From Rhodococcus sp. W8901 (GTDB lineage Bacteria > Actinomycetota > Actinomycetes > Mycobacteriales > Mycobacteriaceae), in NCBI RefSeq assembly GCF_013348805.1, contig NZ_CP054690.1, positions 3,968,001-4,032,000 of the forward strand: 64,000 nucleotides of DNA. The letters are read 5' to 3'. Each line of letters starts with the position of its first letter. Position 1 is the stretch's first letter. The notes under the pieces are model-generated. The model searched no databases. It saw only the letters and a program-made list of their open reading frames with translations, and was not told the origin of the DNA. This document shows positions 9,475 to 19,196 of the stretch, in pieces. The translations under genes and the position numbers were made by a program.

Positions 9475-10772
9475 CACGCATCCCTCCGGTCGAGGACGAT
9501 CTGCTGCACGTCGAGGTAGCCCGAGCGGAACCCGGCCTCCGAGTAGCAGAGGTAGAAGTGCCACATCCGGCGGAAGACGTCGTCGAATCCGAGCGCGGCG
9601 ACGTCGTCCGCGTTCTCGGCGAACCGCTCGTCCCACAGCCGCAGCGTCCGCGCGTAGTGGTCGCCCATCGACAACCGTTGCCGCACGCGCAGGTTCGTCT
9701 GATGTTCGGTGATCTCCTCGATCGCCCGGACGGATGGCAGGAATCCGCCGGGGAAGATGTACTTGTGCACCCAGGTGTAGGTGTTGCGGGTGGCGAGCAT
9801 CCGGTCGTGCGGCATCGTGATCGCCTGGATCGCGACTCGTCCACCGGGCGCCAGCACCCGATCGAGGGTGCGGAAGTAGGTGCCCCAGAACTGGTGTCCC
9901 ACGGCCTCGATCATCTCCACCGACACCACCGCGTCGTACCGGCCGTCGACCCGCCGGTAGTCCAGCAGATCCACCTGTACCCGGTCGGCGTATCCGGCCT
10001 CGGCGATCCGCTTGCACGCCAGGTCCTGCTGCTCGGTGGACAACGTCACCGATCGAACGGTCGCGCCGCGGGCGGCCGCCCGGATCGCGAGTTCGCCCCA
10101 GCCCGTGCCGATCTCGAGCACCCGGCTGCCCTCGCGCACACCCGCACCGTCGAGCAGGTGGTCGATCTTGCGGTGCTGGGCCGAGACCAGGTCGTCCCAC
10201 GACGGGACGGTCTCGTCGCGTCCGAACAGCGCACTGGAATAGGTCAGCGTGTCGTCGAGGAACAATCCGAACAACTCGTTCGACAGGTCGTAGTGGCGCG
10301 AGATGTTCGAGCGGGTGTTGCGGGTGGTGTTCTTCTCGCTGCCCGGCGGCTTCGGAATCACCATGCCCCGCAGGCGCTGCAATGGGCCCGGGATCAGCGT
10401 CGCGGCGCGGGCCGCGAACACCTCGAGCACCGCGGTGAGGTCGGGTGCCGACCAGTCACCGGCCATGTACGCCTCGCCGAAGCCGATCAATCCACTCCGG
10501 CCCACCCGCGCCGTGAAGTCACGCGGCCGGTGCACGAGCATGACCGGCGCATCCGGCGCGGCGGGATCGCCCAGGACGCGGCCGTCGGGGAACTCGACCC
10601 GGACAGGCAGTCGCGAGACGGCGTGCCGGAACAACCCGTCGGCGATCCGGCCGGCGGCCTGCGCTCGCGGCCCGCTCGGCACCCGGTGCAGATCTCCCCA
10701 ACTGCAGCGGCCCGTGGTCGAGTCGGGCGAGATCGAACTCCGGGTCGTGGCCCCGATCGTGGTCGCGGTCAT
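9474..10772 (-). CDS. Cyclopropane-fatty-acyl-phospholipid synthase-family methyltransferase
   Basis: This 432-residue SAM-dependent methyltransferase is close in layout to mycobacterial UfaA1. Residues about 1-120 form the lipid-binding domain (GFGEAYMAGDW). The catalytic domain holds the SAM motif LEIGTGWGELAIRAA, followed by VEMIEAVG and YIFPGGFLPS. It would methylenate or methylate an unsaturated acyl chain. The ATG at 10772 follows AGGAGG by seven bases and overlaps the DUF1365 stop as TGATG, so translation is coupled. It is the third gene of a four-gene operon. Confidence 0.9.
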   Translation of the reverse strand: MTATTIGATTRSSISPDSTTGRCSWGDLHRVPSGPRAQAAGRIADGLFRHAVSRLPVRVEFPDGRVLGDPAAPDAPVMLVHRPRDFTARVGRSGLIGFGEAYMAGDWSAPDLTAVLEVFAARAATLIPGPLQRLRGMVIPKPPGSEKNTTRNTRSNISRHYDLSNELFGLFLDDTLTYSSALFGRDETVPSWDDLVSAQHRKIDHLLDGAGVREGSRVLEIGTGWGELAIRAAARGATVRSVTLSTEQQDLACKRIAEAGYADRVQVDLLDYRRVDGRYDAVVSVEMIEAVGHQFWGTYFRTLDRVLAPGGRVAIQAITMPHDRMLATRNTYTWVHKYIFPGGFLPSVRAIEEITEHQTNLRVRQRLSMGDHYARTLRLWDERFAENADDVAALGFDDVFRRMWHFYLCYSEAGFRSGYLDVQQIVLDRRDA

Positions 10773-11524
10773 CACACTGCCTCCTGTCGCTGATGCACGG
10801 GCCGAGGGCGTATCGGCAGCCCCCTCGCCCACAAGCGGATTCCCTGCCAACGGATCTGCGCGGCCACCCGCAACGGGGCCAGCGGCACCTCGAGCGCCGC
10901 CCGGAGGACCTCGCGCGTCGTCGCGTCCCGCCGTTCGCCGATCACGGTCGCGACGAACGGCGACTGCCCCTCACGCTCGAGGGAGATGACCAGCCGTAGC
11001 GCGGCGCCCGGGACCGGCAGGGTCATCCGGTACTCACCGTCGACGTCGTTGAACGGCGAGACGTAGAACTCCTTGGTGGCACGCGCGGCCCCCGCGCTGT
11101 CCGGCCGCAGCAGGTAGCAGTGCCGCTCACCGTAGGTGTTGTGCACCTCGGCGATCACGCAGACCGGTCGGCCGTCCGCGTCGTGGCACCAGAACACGCT
11201 GAGCGGATTGAACACGTATCCGAACACTCGAGCGTTGCTGAGCAGCAGCACCTTTCCGCCGTCCAGGTCGATCCCGTGCGCGGCGAGGAAGGCATCGACG
11301 TTCTGCCGCAGGGTCCGCGACAGATCGCCGAGGTGGTCGGAGGACGCGAATCCGGCGAGCGGCGCCAGCAGCCTCGGAAGGTGCGGAAGGCGCGGCAGGT
11401 TGTCGACGTCGACCAGCCAGCTGTAGCTGCGATAGCGGAAGACGTTGTGCAGCGGGGCGGTTCGTACGTGACTGATCACGGTCCGGTAGATCGCCGGCGT
11501 CTCGGGAATCGACTGTGTGGTCAT
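10772..11524 (-). CDS. DUF1365 family protein
   Basis: This 250-residue protein has the DUF1365 motifs VRTAPLHNVFRYRSYSWLVD at the N-terminus, GYVFNPLSVFWCHD and EVHNTYGERHCYLL. The biochemical role of the family is not known. It regularly sits between an FAD-dependent amine-oxidase-like protein and a cyclopropane synthase, which suggests a part in modifying acyl chains. The ATG overlaps the stop of the FAD gene by ATGA, and the stop overlaps the synthase start, so it is embedded in a tightly coupled operon. Confidence 0.88.
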   Translation of the reverse strand: MTTQSIPETPAIYRTVISHVRTAPLHNVFRYRSYSWLVDVDNLPRLPHLPRLLAPLAGFASSDHLGDLSRTLRQNVDAFLAAHGIDLDGGKVLLLSNARVFGYVFNPLSVFWCHDADGRPVCVIAEVHNTYGERHCYLLRPDSAGAARATKEFYVSPFNDVDGEYRMTLPVPGAALRLVISLEREGQSPFVATVIGERRDATTREVLRAALEVPLAPLRVAAQIRWQGIRLWARGLPIRPRPVHQRQEAV

Positions 11525-12807
11525 GTCCATCGCCCTCCGACACTCTCCGCGGCGCGCAGTCCGGACAGCGCGCCGTCCTCGTGAAAGCCCCAGCCGTGGT
11601 AGGCGCCGGCGAACGCCACGACGTGGTCGCTCAGCTCGGGCAGCCGGCGCTGCGCGGCGAGCGAGGCCGGCGTGTACTGCGGGTGCTCGTAGACCATGGT
11701 GTCGAGCACCAGGTCCGGATCGACGACGTCCTTGCCGCCCAACGTCACCAGGTAGCGCTCGCCGGTGTCGGGCAGTTGCTGCAGCCGCGTCATGTCGTAG
11801 CTCACCAGCACCTGCTCGGGCCGCGCGGCGCAGAAGGGGATCCGGTAGTTCCACGACGCGCGGGCCCGCGACCTGCGCGGCAACACCGATTGGTCGGTGT
11901 GCAACTGGGTGTGGTTGACCGAATACGGCATCGCGCCCAGCACCTCGTGCTGCAGCGGAGTGGGCGCCGCGAGCATCTTCAGCGCCTGCAGCGGGTGGGT
12001 GGCGACCACCACCGCGTCGAACCGGCGCAGCCGGTCTGCGTCGTCGCGGATCTCGACATGATCCGCGTGCCGGTGTACGGCCCGCACGGGCGTCGAGACC
12101 CGCACGTCGTCGATGTGGTCGGCGATGCGGCGCACGTATTCGGCGCTGCCACCGCGCACGGTCCGCCAGGTGGGCGAACCTCCGACACCGAGCATTCCGT
12201 GGTGGTCGAGGAACGTGAACAGGTAGCGGGCCGGATACTGCAGCGCGGTCTGCGGGTCGCACGACCACACTGCCGACACGAGCGGCGTCATGAAGTGCGC
12301 GACGAAGTAGGGAGCGAAGCCTCCGGTCGCGAGGAAGTCACCGAGCGTGATCTCGTCGGCGTCCCCGTCCTCCAGCAGGGCGGATGCCCGGCGGTGGAAG
12401 CGCTTGACCTCGAGCAGCATCCGCACGTACTCCCCGCGCAGCAGAGTCGACACGGTGGGCGCCAGCCCGCGCAGGCCCTGGCCGCCCGAGTACTCGAGCC
12501 CGCAGCCGTCGCAGCGCACCGACATGCTCATGTCCGAGTCCTGCGTCGGCACATCGAGTTCGGCGAACAGGCGAAGCAGGGTCGGGTAGGTGCGGTCGTT
12601 GTGGACGATGAAACCGGTGTCCACCGCCAGACCGTCACCCACCGGTGTACGCACCCGATGAGTGTCCGCGTGGCCACCGAGGCGTCCGTCCGCCTCGTAG
12701 AGCGTGACGTCCGCGTCCTTCGCCATCACCCAGGACGCGGTCAGCCCGGCCACACCTGCACCGACCACCGCAATCCGCCGTCTCTCGCCGCTACCTGTCA
12801 CGACCAC
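11521..12807 (-). CDS. FAD-dependent oxidoreductase (amine oxidase-like)
   Basis: This 428-residue flavoprotein has an N-terminal dinucleotide-binding loop IAVVGAGVAGLTASW, then LYEADGRLGGHADTHRV and GLAVDTGFIVHNDRTYP, and a C-terminal FAD-binding segment VVAFAGAYHGWGFHEDGALSG. It is the first gene of the lipid operon (FAD oxidoreductase, DUF1365, cyclopropane synthase, DUF1295), an order shared with mycobacterial Rv0449c-Rv0446c. The GTG at 12807 is preferred because GGAGG lies five bases upstream; an ATG at 12843 is in frame but has no ribosome site. The likely substrate is an unsaturated or cyclopropanated lipid, by context only. Confidence 0.87.
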   Translation of the reverse strand: MVVTGSGERRRIAVVGAGVAGLTASWVMAKDADVTLYEADGRLGGHADTHRVRTPVGDGLAVDTGFIVHNDRTYPTLLRLFAELDVPTQDSDMSMSVRCDGCGLEYSGGQGLRGLAPTVSTLLRGEYVRMLLEVKRFHRRASALLEDGDADEITLGDFLATGGFAPYFVAHFMTPLVSAVWSCDPQTALQYPARYLFTFLDHHGMLGVGGSPTWRTVRGGSAEYVRRIADHIDDVRVSTPVRAVHRHADHVEIRDDADRLRRFDAVVVATHPLQALKMLAAPTPLQHEVLGAMPYSVNHTQLHTDQSVLPRRSRARASWNYRIPFCAARPEQVLVSYDMTRLQQLPDTGERYLVTLGGKDVVDPDLVLDTMVYEHPQYTPASLAAQRRLPELSDHVVAFAGAYHGWGFHEDGALSGLRAAESVGGRWT

Positions 12808-13013
12808 CCGTCCCTCCGCCGCTGTCCTGCTGTCACGAGGCATTCGGAGGCGACAGGCGCCGCGATTGGTCCAGAACGAAATCGACCACGATCCGGTCCA
12901 CAGCCCAGCGTGTAGCGTTGAGGTATCGCGCAGCACTTCACGTCGAGCGTTCTGCTCACACGGGCCGCGATTGGAAATTAGCGGCCGATTCGCGGCCACA
13001 CCAGGAGCGTCAG

Positions 13014-13508
13014 GTGACGCACACTTCTACCCACTCGGACCTGAAACGTACCGCGGCTTCCCCCGGGGACGGACAGCCGTTCCCGACACCGACCCGAACC
13101 CCGCGACTGCTTCTGCGGACGGGCGGACCGCGCGACGTCGACGGGGTCTGGTGGCCGCGCACTCGGAACCTCACGGTCGAACTGCACGACCTGATCACCA
13201 AACTCACCCCGAGTCTCGGCGCCGTCGCGAGCATCCGGTTCGGCTGGAACTCCGTCAGCATGATGCAGCGGCGAATCGACATCGACGACGGCGTCGAGAT
13301 CACCGGCCCCGAGACGGGCCAGCCGGGCAACGTTCTGCGCGTCTACGGGCGAGGCGGCCGCCACCTCGACCTCGTCGTCGTGCGTCCCGGACTCGACACC
13401 CACTACGGGTATCAGCTCATGCGCCGGGTCGTCGATCCGTCCTGGGCCCGGCCGCCGGTAAACGCGTCCGCGGCAGTCCCGGAGGAACACGGACGGCCCC
13501 CCGCTTGA
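13014..13508 (+). CDS. DUF5994 family protein
   Basis: This 164-residue protein has the DUF5994 pattern: PRLLLRTGGPRDVDGVWWPR followed by a helix NLTVELHDLITKL, then IRFGWNSVSMMQRRI. No enzymatic motif is visible and the function is unknown. The GTG at 13014 is chosen because AGGAG lies six bases upstream; the frame remains open to an ATG at 12918 without family similarity. It runs divergently from the lipid operon and converges on tmRNA. Confidence 0.7.
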   Translation: MTHTSTHSDLKRTAASPGDGQPFPTPTRTPRLLLRTGGPRDVDGVWWPRTRNLTVELHDLITKLTPSLGAVASIRFGWNSVSMMQRRIDIDDGVEITGPETGQPGNVLRVYGRGGRHLDLVVVRPGLDTHYGYQLMRRVVDPSWARPPVNASAAVPEEHGRPPA

Positions 13509-13526
13509 CCCCACCGCCGAGACAGC

Positions 13527-13568
13527 AAAAAGGCCCGGTCGGAAGGCGATTACCTTCTGACCGGGCCC
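13527..13568 (-). terminator. Terminator of tmRNA
   Basis: A GC-rich hairpin (13532-13546 with 13553-13567, one mismatch) lies just downstream of the tmRNA 3' end. On the minus strand it is followed by five U residues, encoded by the A-run at 13527-13531. Confidence 0.85.
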
Positions 13569-13571
13569 GTT

Positions 13572-13943
13572 TGGTGGAGCTGCCGGGAATCGAACCCGGG
13601 TCCTCCGCCGCTTTGCCAGGGCTTCTCCGTGTGCAGTTCGCTATGTCTCTACTTGGATCTCCCGGTCTCGCGAACAAGCCGTGATGACGATCCCAGTCGC
13701 TGTTGGATGTCCCGCCCCACTCCGCGACCGAGTGGAACGGTAGAGCCCTCTAGCTGATGCCAGGGTCCGGGGCGAGGGCACACCCGGTCTGACAGACACG
13801 CAGTCGCTACTTAGGCAGCGAGGGCGTAGTCGCGCTGATTGGAATCGGCGCTTATTGGTTTGCAGCGACGCTTACGGTGGTCTCTTGCCTGCACCGACAC
13901 GCTTCCCCTGACTCAACGTACGCAGTCGAAACCGTTCAGCCCC
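13572..13943 (-). ncRNA. ssrA: Transfer-messenger RNA (tmRNA)
   Basis: The 372-base minus-strand RNA starts GGGGCTGAACGGTTTCGACT and ends with an encoded CCA. The acceptor stem GGGGCUG pairs with CAGCUCC, and the T arm (GGGTTCGATTCCC) is tRNA-like. The tag frame (13814-13849) encodes ADSNQRDYALAA, followed by a TAA stop at 13811-13813. With alanine from the charged tRNA it would mark stalled proteins for proteolysis. The partner smpB is about 4 kb away on the same strand. An apparent long ORF through this region on the plus strand is not coding. Confidence 0.97.
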
Positions 13944-14169
13944 GTACGTCCCCGCGTCTCTCGCGGGGCTACTTACTTTAACCCGCGCGGACGCGCGAAT
14001 CATCCCAATTATCGCCGACCGGTTCGAACCGCTCCCCGGCACCCCCACGACAGATCACCCCATCTGCGCATTTCCCCGTTCCGGGTCGCCTCGTTCCGTT
14101 AATGTCGTGCCCCGAGACGGCCGGTCGAGTGACGTTCGCCACTCGCTACTCGTACGGGGGAAACAGGGT

Positions 14170-15378
14170 ATGAGTTCGTTCGCACGTCGATTGATGTCCG
14201 CTGCCACGCTCGCGATCGCGGCCGTGGTGGTGGGCACCCTCGCGTCACCGGCCTCGGCAGGCGCGGAGCCCGCCTACCCCACCCCGTACAGCGACCCCTT
14301 CTACGCCGCCCCACCCGACATTGCGTCGAAGGCGCCGGGCGACGTCCTCGAGAGCCGGCGCGCGGACACGTGGATCCTGCCCGGCACCGAGGTGTGGCAG
14401 ATCAAGTACCGGTCGACCAACTCGGCCGGTCGACCCATCCCGGCGGTGACGACGGTGATCAAGCCGGTGGGCGCACCCGCCGACATGCCGGTCCTGTCGT
14501 ATCAGGCGATCGTCAACTCCCTGGGGTTGCGATGCGCGCCGTCTGCGGCCCTGTTCACCGGCGAGATCAAGGACGCGTTCGGAATTCCCCTGGCGCTCGC
14601 AATGGGGTGGGCGCTCGCGATTCCCGATCACCTGGGCCCCGACAGTGCGTACGGCGCGGCCAAGCTCGGCGGCATGATCACGCTCGACGGGGTTCGCGCC
14701 GTCAAGCACCTGCCCGAGCTGCGCCTGGGCGGCAGCCCGGTCGCCCTCGCCGGATACTCCGGCGGCGGCATGGCCACGGCCTGGGCCGCAGCCCTCAACC
14801 CCACATACGCCCCGGACGTGAAACTTGCGGGCGTCGCACAGGGCGGCGTTCCGGCGAGCATCGAGGAGATGGCCGTGGGGCTGGGCCTGGCCGACCGGCA
14901 CCCCGGCTTCGGTCTCGGCTTCGCCGCGGCGGTGGGTCTCGAGCGGGAGTACCCGGATCGTCTCCCGCTCGGCTCCCAGCTCAGCCCCGCCGGGATCGCG
15001 CTGCGCGACGAACTCAAGGACGAGTGCCGCACCCTGATCATCGCGAAGGGCCTGCTGCACAGCGTCAGCGAGGTCGCGAAGTCCACGAGCCTGATCCAGG
15101 ACGAGGACGTGCGCGCGGTGATGCGTGAGAACAGTCTCGTCGACTTCCCGGGCGTGCCGACCGCGCCGGTGTTCATGTGGCACGGCGCGTCCGACGAGCT
15201 CACGCCGTTCCGGTCCGTGGCCGCGACCGCCGACCGGTACTGCAAGGCCGGTGCGACGCTCGAGTTCCACGCCTACCCCATCGCCGAACACATGACGAAC
15301 GCCGTCGTCGGCCTGCCCGAAGCCTTCATGTATCTGAAGGATCGCTTCGCCGGCCTGCCCGCTCCGAGCAACTGTTGA
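14170..15378 (+). CDS. Secreted lipase, LIP (Candida-type secretory lipase) family
   Basis: This 402-residue alpha/beta-hydrolase starts with a cleavable signal peptide (about residues 1-30, ending ASPASA). The nucleophile elbow is GYSGGG with Ser197. A likely acid is in MWHGASDELTPFRS and the histidine in PIAEHMTNAV, completing the triad. The family hydrolyses triacylglycerols and other esters outside the cell; mycolic-acid bacteria commonly carry several copies. The ATG at 14170 gives a canonical signal peptide; the frame is open to 14107. It stands alone, followed by another secreted hydrolase. Confidence 0.9.
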   Translation: MSSFARRLMSAATLAIAAVVVGTLASPASAGAEPAYPTPYSDPFYAAPPDIASKAPGDVLESRRADTWILPGTEVWQIKYRSTNSAGRPIPAVTTVIKPVGAPADMPVLSYQAIVNSLGLRCAPSAALFTGEIKDAFGIPLALAMGWALAIPDHLGPDSAYGAAKLGGMITLDGVRAVKHLPELRLGGSPVALAGYSGGGMATAWAAALNPTYAPDVKLAGVAQGGVPASIEEMAVGLGLADRHPGFGLGFAAAVGLEREYPDRLPLGSQLSPAGIALRDELKDECRTLIIAKGLLHSVSEVAKSTSLIQDEDVRAVMRENSLVDFPGVPTAPVFMWHGASDELTPFRSVAATADRYCKAGATLEFHAYPIAEHMTNAVVGLPEAFMYLKDRFAGLPAPSNC

Positions 15379-15526
15379 CCCCCGGCAGAACCGTTTACGC
15401 CAGGTCGCGAATCGTATATGTCCATCCCTCGAGATTCGTTCGCCGAAACACCTGGACGGTCGTTCAGGTTCCCCTAGCCTGCTCGCCAGATAGCTGACGC
15501 CTGCGCTCGTGAGGGGACCTCCGCCG

Positions 15527-17596
15527 ATGAAAACTCTCAGATTCGTTCGACGGAGGGCATTACCGCTTCTCGCTGCTGCCGTGGCCCTCACCGTCGCCGG
15601 CGCCGCGGCAGCGGTGTCGGTCCCGTTGTCGCCGAACCCGACCGAACCCGGACCGCCCACCGATCCCGTCTACGGACTCGCGGGCGGCTGCTACACGCTC
15701 ACCTCCGACGTGTCCCCCGGATTCGTCACGCGGGACGGCGACGGCTTCCGCACCGGCGCCGACGTCGACTCCGCGTCCCGCTTCCGGATGCAGGCCGCGC
15801 AGCTGGGCCGGTTCCTGTTCTTCGGCGCCGACACCGCGATGCTCGCCGGCGAGTCCGGTCGGGTCTTCGCGTCGCCGCAGGCCACTCCGGCCGCCGACTG
15901 GGCACTGACGTTCACCGACGGCGCCTACACCGCCACGGCCGTCACCACCGGCAAGCAGTTGAGCGTGGGCCGGTCCGACGGTCGCCTGACCATCACCGAT
16001 CCCGGCGCCGACCCCGAGGCGGGACGCTTCCGTCTCGCGGCCGCCGACGGCTGCGCCGACTTCCCCGAGGCGGAGGTGAACGCCAGCGGGGTGCCCGTCG
16101 GAGCGACAGCGGACGGCGAGGTACGGGGGTTCATCGACGCGCACGTCCACATGAACGCCAACGAATTCATCGGCGGCAGCATCCGCTGCGGCGAGCCGTA
16201 CTCCCCGCTGGGCGTCACCGTCGCGCTGCAGGATTGCGAGGACCACAAGCCGGACGGGCTGCCCGCGCTGCTCGAGAACGTGCTCTCCCACGGCAACCCG
16301 TTCGAGTCGCACGACACGACGATGTGGCCGAGCTTCGCCGACGTCCCGTCGTACGACTCGATGACCCACGAGCAGACGTACTACCGCTGGGTGGAGCGCG
16401 CGTGGCGCGGCGGGCTGCGGATCTTCACGAACCTGCTCGTCTCGAATCGCGTGCTGTGTGAGCTGTATCCGCTGCGCAGCAACCCGTGCGACGAAATGGA
16501 GACGGTCCGGATCGAGGCCCGACAGGCCCACGAGATCCAGGACTACGTCGACGCGCAGTACGGCGGACCGGGCCGTGGTTGGTTCCGGATCGTCAGCTCC
16601 CCGCAGCAGGCCCGCGAGGTGGCGGCGTCGGGCAAGCTCGCCGTCACACTCGGGATGGAGATCTCCGAGCCGTTCGGCTGCGGGTTGTCGGGCGGCGTCC
16701 CGCAGTGCACCGAGCAGGACATCGACGCCGGCCTCGACGAGCTGTACGCGATTGGCGTGCGGCAGGTGATCCTGACCCACAAGTTCGACAACGCGTTCGG
16801 CGGAGTGCGCTTCGACGAGGGACTGACCGGCACCGCGGTCAACATCGGCAACTTCCTGGGCACCGGCGAGTTCTGGAAGGCCGAGCAGTGCACCGGAGTC
16901 GCGACCGACAACCCGATCGGCAACGTCGGCGACGACGTCGTGGAGGCGGCGAAGTCACTGCCGCCGGGGGTCACGCTGCCCGTGTACCCGGAGGGTGACG
17001 TCTGCAACGCGCGGGATCTGAGTCCGCTCGGCGAGCACGCGATCCGCGCGATGATGCAGCGCGGCATGATCGTGGACATCGACCACATGGGCGTCAAGAC
17101 CGCCGACTCGGCACTGCGGATCCTCGAAGAGGCGAAGTATTCCGGCGTGGTGTCGAGCCACGGGTGGACCGACGCGTCGAACTACCCGCGGATCTACAAG
17201 CTCGGCGGGTTCGTGGCGTCGTACGCGGGGCCGTCGGAGAACTTCGTCAAGGAGTGGCGAGAGGCGCGGCAGGGACGCGACGACGACTACTACTTCGGCT
17301 ACGGCTACGGTGCCGACACCAACGGCTTCGGTTCGCAGCCGGCGCCGCACAAGGACGGCACGCGCGGGGTCGAGTACCCCTACACCACGTTCGACGGCGG
17401 CACGGTGATGGATCAGCAGCGAGCCGGCACCCGCGTGTTCGACTTCAACACCGACGGTCTGGCGCAGTACGGCATGATCCCCGACTGGATCGAGGACATG
17501 CGCGTGTATGCCGGCGACGACGGTGCGCAGTTCATGGACGACATGTCCCGCGGCGCCGAGGCGTACCTGCAGATGTGGGAGCGCGTCGCGAAGTAG
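15527..17596 (+). CDS. Secreted peptidase M19/amidohydrolase-like protein with N-terminal beta-rich domain
   Basis: This 689-residue protein starts MKTLRFVRRRALPLLAAAVA, a signal peptide. Residues about 45-180 form a beta-rich region resembling a fascin/beta-trefoil fold (GGCYTLTSDVSPGF). From about residue 195 there is a TIM-barrel metallohydrolase: GFIDAHVHMNANEF carries the first metal ligands, ILTHKFDN and MIVDIDHMGVK follow, and VVSSHGWTD supplies another histidine. This fits renal-dipeptidase-like M19 enzymes, though the substrate is unknown. A GTG at 15509 would add six residues. It ends in a bidirectional terminator shared with smpB. Confidence 0.75.
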   Translation: MKTLRFVRRRALPLLAAAVALTVAGAAAAVSVPLSPNPTEPGPPTDPVYGLAGGCYTLTSDVSPGFVTRDGDGFRTGADVDSASRFRMQAAQLGRFLFFGADTAMLAGESGRVFASPQATPAADWALTFTDGAYTATAVTTGKQLSVGRSDGRLTITDPGADPEAGRFRLAAADGCADFPEAEVNASGVPVGATADGEVRGFIDAHVHMNANEFIGGSIRCGEPYSPLGVTVALQDCEDHKPDGLPALLENVLSHGNPFESHDTTMWPSFADVPSYDSMTHEQTYYRWVERAWRGGLRIFTNLLVSNRVLCELYPLRSNPCDEMETVRIEARQAHEIQDYVDAQYGGPGRGWFRIVSSPQQAREVAASGKLAVTLGMEISEPFGCGLSGGVPQCTEQDIDAGLDELYAIGVRQVILTHKFDNAFGGVRFDEGLTGTAVNIGNFLGTGEFWKAEQCTGVATDNPIGNVGDDVVEAAKSLPPGVTLPVYPEGDVCNARDLSPLGEHAIRAMMQRGMIVDIDHMGVKTADSALRILEEAKYSGVVSSHGWTDASNYPRIYKLGGFVASYAGPSENFVKEWREARQGRDDDYYFGYGYGADTNGFGSQPAPHKDGTRGVEYPYTTFDGGTVMDQQRAGTRVFDFNTDGLAQYGMIPDWIEDMRVYAGDDGAQFMDDMSRGAEAYLQMWERVAK

Positions 17597-17612
17597 GGCA
17601 GACATAGAAGCA

Positions 17613-17648
17613 ACGGTGGCCGCCTCCCGTTCGGGAGGCGGCCACCGT
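17613..17648. terminator. Bidirectional terminator between the M19-like gene and smpB
   Basis: A perfect 16-base inverted repeat (17613-17628 ACGGTGGCCGCCTCCC with 17633-17648) with a GTTC loop separates the two convergent genes. Confidence 0.85.
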
Positions 17649-17670
17649 CGTCAGTTCACCGGGAACTCGG

Positions 17671-18144
17671 TCAGCGCATGCCCTTGACGCGGCGCCCGAG
17701 CTCGCGCGTCACCTCGCGTTCGGCGGTGCGGCGCGCCAGATCCTGACGCTTGTCGTAGTCCTGCTTGCCCTTCGCGAGCGCCAGCTCGACCTTGACCTTG
17801 CCGTCGGAGAAGTACATCGACAGCGGCACCAGCGTCTGGTTGCCCTCGCGGGTCTTGCCCACCAGATGCTCGATCTCGCGCTTGTGCAGCAGCAGCTTGC
17901 GGGTGCGCCGGGGCGAGTGGTTGGTCCACGTGCCCTGCGTGTACTCCGGGATGTGCAGTGCGCGCAGCCACACCTCGCCGTCGTCGACGGTGGCGAAGGC
18001 GTCCACCAGGGAGGCCTTGCCCTCGCGCAAGCTCTTCACCTCGGTACCCAGCAGTGCGACGCCGGCCTCGTAGGTGTCGATGATGGTGTAGTTGTGTCGC
18101 GCCTTGCGGTTGGTCGCGATGACCTTGCGGCCCTTCTCTTTCAC
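17671..18144 (-). CDS. smpB: SsrA-binding protein SmpB
   Basis: This 157-residue protein has the normal SmpB length and motifs: [33 protein letters not shown] and the basic C-terminal tail [13 protein letters not shown]. SmpB binds tmRNA and fits into the decoding centre of stalled ribosomes. The start codon is GTG. It lies downstream of ftsX on the same strand, with an 83-base gap, the order I recall in mycobacteria (Rv3102c-Rv3100c). Confidence 0.97.
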   Translation of the reverse strand: MKEKGRKVIATNRKARHNYTIIDTYEAGVALLGTEVKSLREGKASLVDAFATVDDGEVWLRALHIPEYTQGTWTNHSPRRTRKLLLHKREIEHLVGKTREGNQTLVPLSMYFSDGKVKVELALAKGKQDYDKRQDLARRTAEREVTRELGRRVKGMR

Positions 18145-18227
18145 GTGCGGGCCCTCACAGTCCTCGTTCCGCCGTCACTCTTCGTACAGCTCCAGCATAG
18201 GAGCTTGCGCAAGCCGATAACGCCGCA

Positions 18228-19133
18228 CTACTCCCGGACGTACAGGCGCAGTGCGATGTACGCGGTGATCGCGGCCATGCCGGCGCCGACGATCACCACG
18301 AACGGCGACACCAGCAACACGTCACTGTTGGAGATCCGGGCCACGATATTGGCGTCGTAGATGTCGCCGAGGACGTCGTCGATGAACATGTTCTTCGCGG
18401 TGAACAGCCCGGCGATCGCCAGGACCGAACCGATCAGCGAGGCGACCACGGCCTCGAGCAGGAACGGCAGCTGCGTGTACCAGCGGGTGGCGCCGACCAG
18501 ACGCATGATGCCGACCTCTGTGCGGCGGGTCAGCGCGGCGACCTGAACCATGTTGGCGATCAGGAAGATCGCGGCAATGGCCTGCACGACGGCGATCGCG
18601 AACGCCGCGTTGCGGACACCGCCGAGGACGCTGAACAGGCGGTCGACCAGCTCCCGCTGATTGAGGATGCTCTCGATGCCGGGACGCGCCGCGAACTCGT
18701 CGTTGATGACACCGAAGCGCTCCGCATCGCTGAGCTTGACCTTGAACGAGGCCGGGAAGCTCTCCGGGCTCACCAGGGACGCCAGTTCCGGGTTGTCCTT
18801 GAACACCCGGTCGGTGGCGTCGGCGACGGCGTCGTCGCGGTTGAGGTACTGCACCGAGACCACCGAATCGGTGTTCTCGAGATCGCTGCGGATGCCGCGG
18901 CAGATGTCCGCCGCACAATCCGGGTCGGACGCGGAGATGTCGTCGGTGAGGAACAGCTGCACCTCGACGCGGTCCAGGAAGATCTGCTGGGTCTTGTCGG
19001 CCATCTGCACGACCAGCAGACCGCCGCCGAACAGTCCGAGCGAGATCGCGGTGGTCAGGATCATCGCGACGGTCATCGTGAGGTTGCGGCGCAGGCCGGT
19101 CAGGACCTCGCTGAAAATGAAACTGGCACGCAT
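18228..19133 (-). CDS. ftsX: Cell division protein FtsX (ABC permease-like)
   Basis: This 301-residue protein has four membrane segments. Helix 1 (about residues 20-45) is followed by a roughly 130-residue extracytoplasmic domain that contains CAADICRG and SPESFPASFKVKL, then three C-terminal helices. FtsX with FtsE couples ATP hydrolysis to activation of septal peptidoglycan hydrolases; in mycobacteria the extracellular loop binds RipC. The two cysteines in the loop probably form a disulfide. It is 63 bases downstream of ftsE. Confidence 0.96.
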   Translation of the reverse strand: MRASFIFSEVLTGLRRNLTMTVAMILTTAISLGLFGGGLLVVQMADKTQQIFLDRVEVQLFLTDDISASDPDCAADICRGIRSDLENTDSVVSVQYLNRDDAVADATDRVFKDNPELASLVSPESFPASFKVKLSDAERFGVINDEFAARPGIESILNQRELVDRLFSVLGGVRNAAFAIAVVQAIAAIFLIANMVQVAALTRRTEVGIMRLVGATRWYTQLPFLLEAVVASLIGSVLAIAGLFTAKNMFIDDVLGDIYDANIVARISNSDVLLVSPFVVIVGAGMAAITAYIALRLYVRE

Positions 19134-19196
19134 CGGGGAATCGCAGTCCTTGAGTCGTCTGTTCGAGAGGATCGGTGGGCGGGTGCCGTCGCGGGC

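Noticed and set aside
13572-14102. Plus-strand ORFs across the tmRNA locus
   Set aside because: The minus-strand tmRNA with acceptor stem, T arm, tag ORF and terminator fully explains the region.
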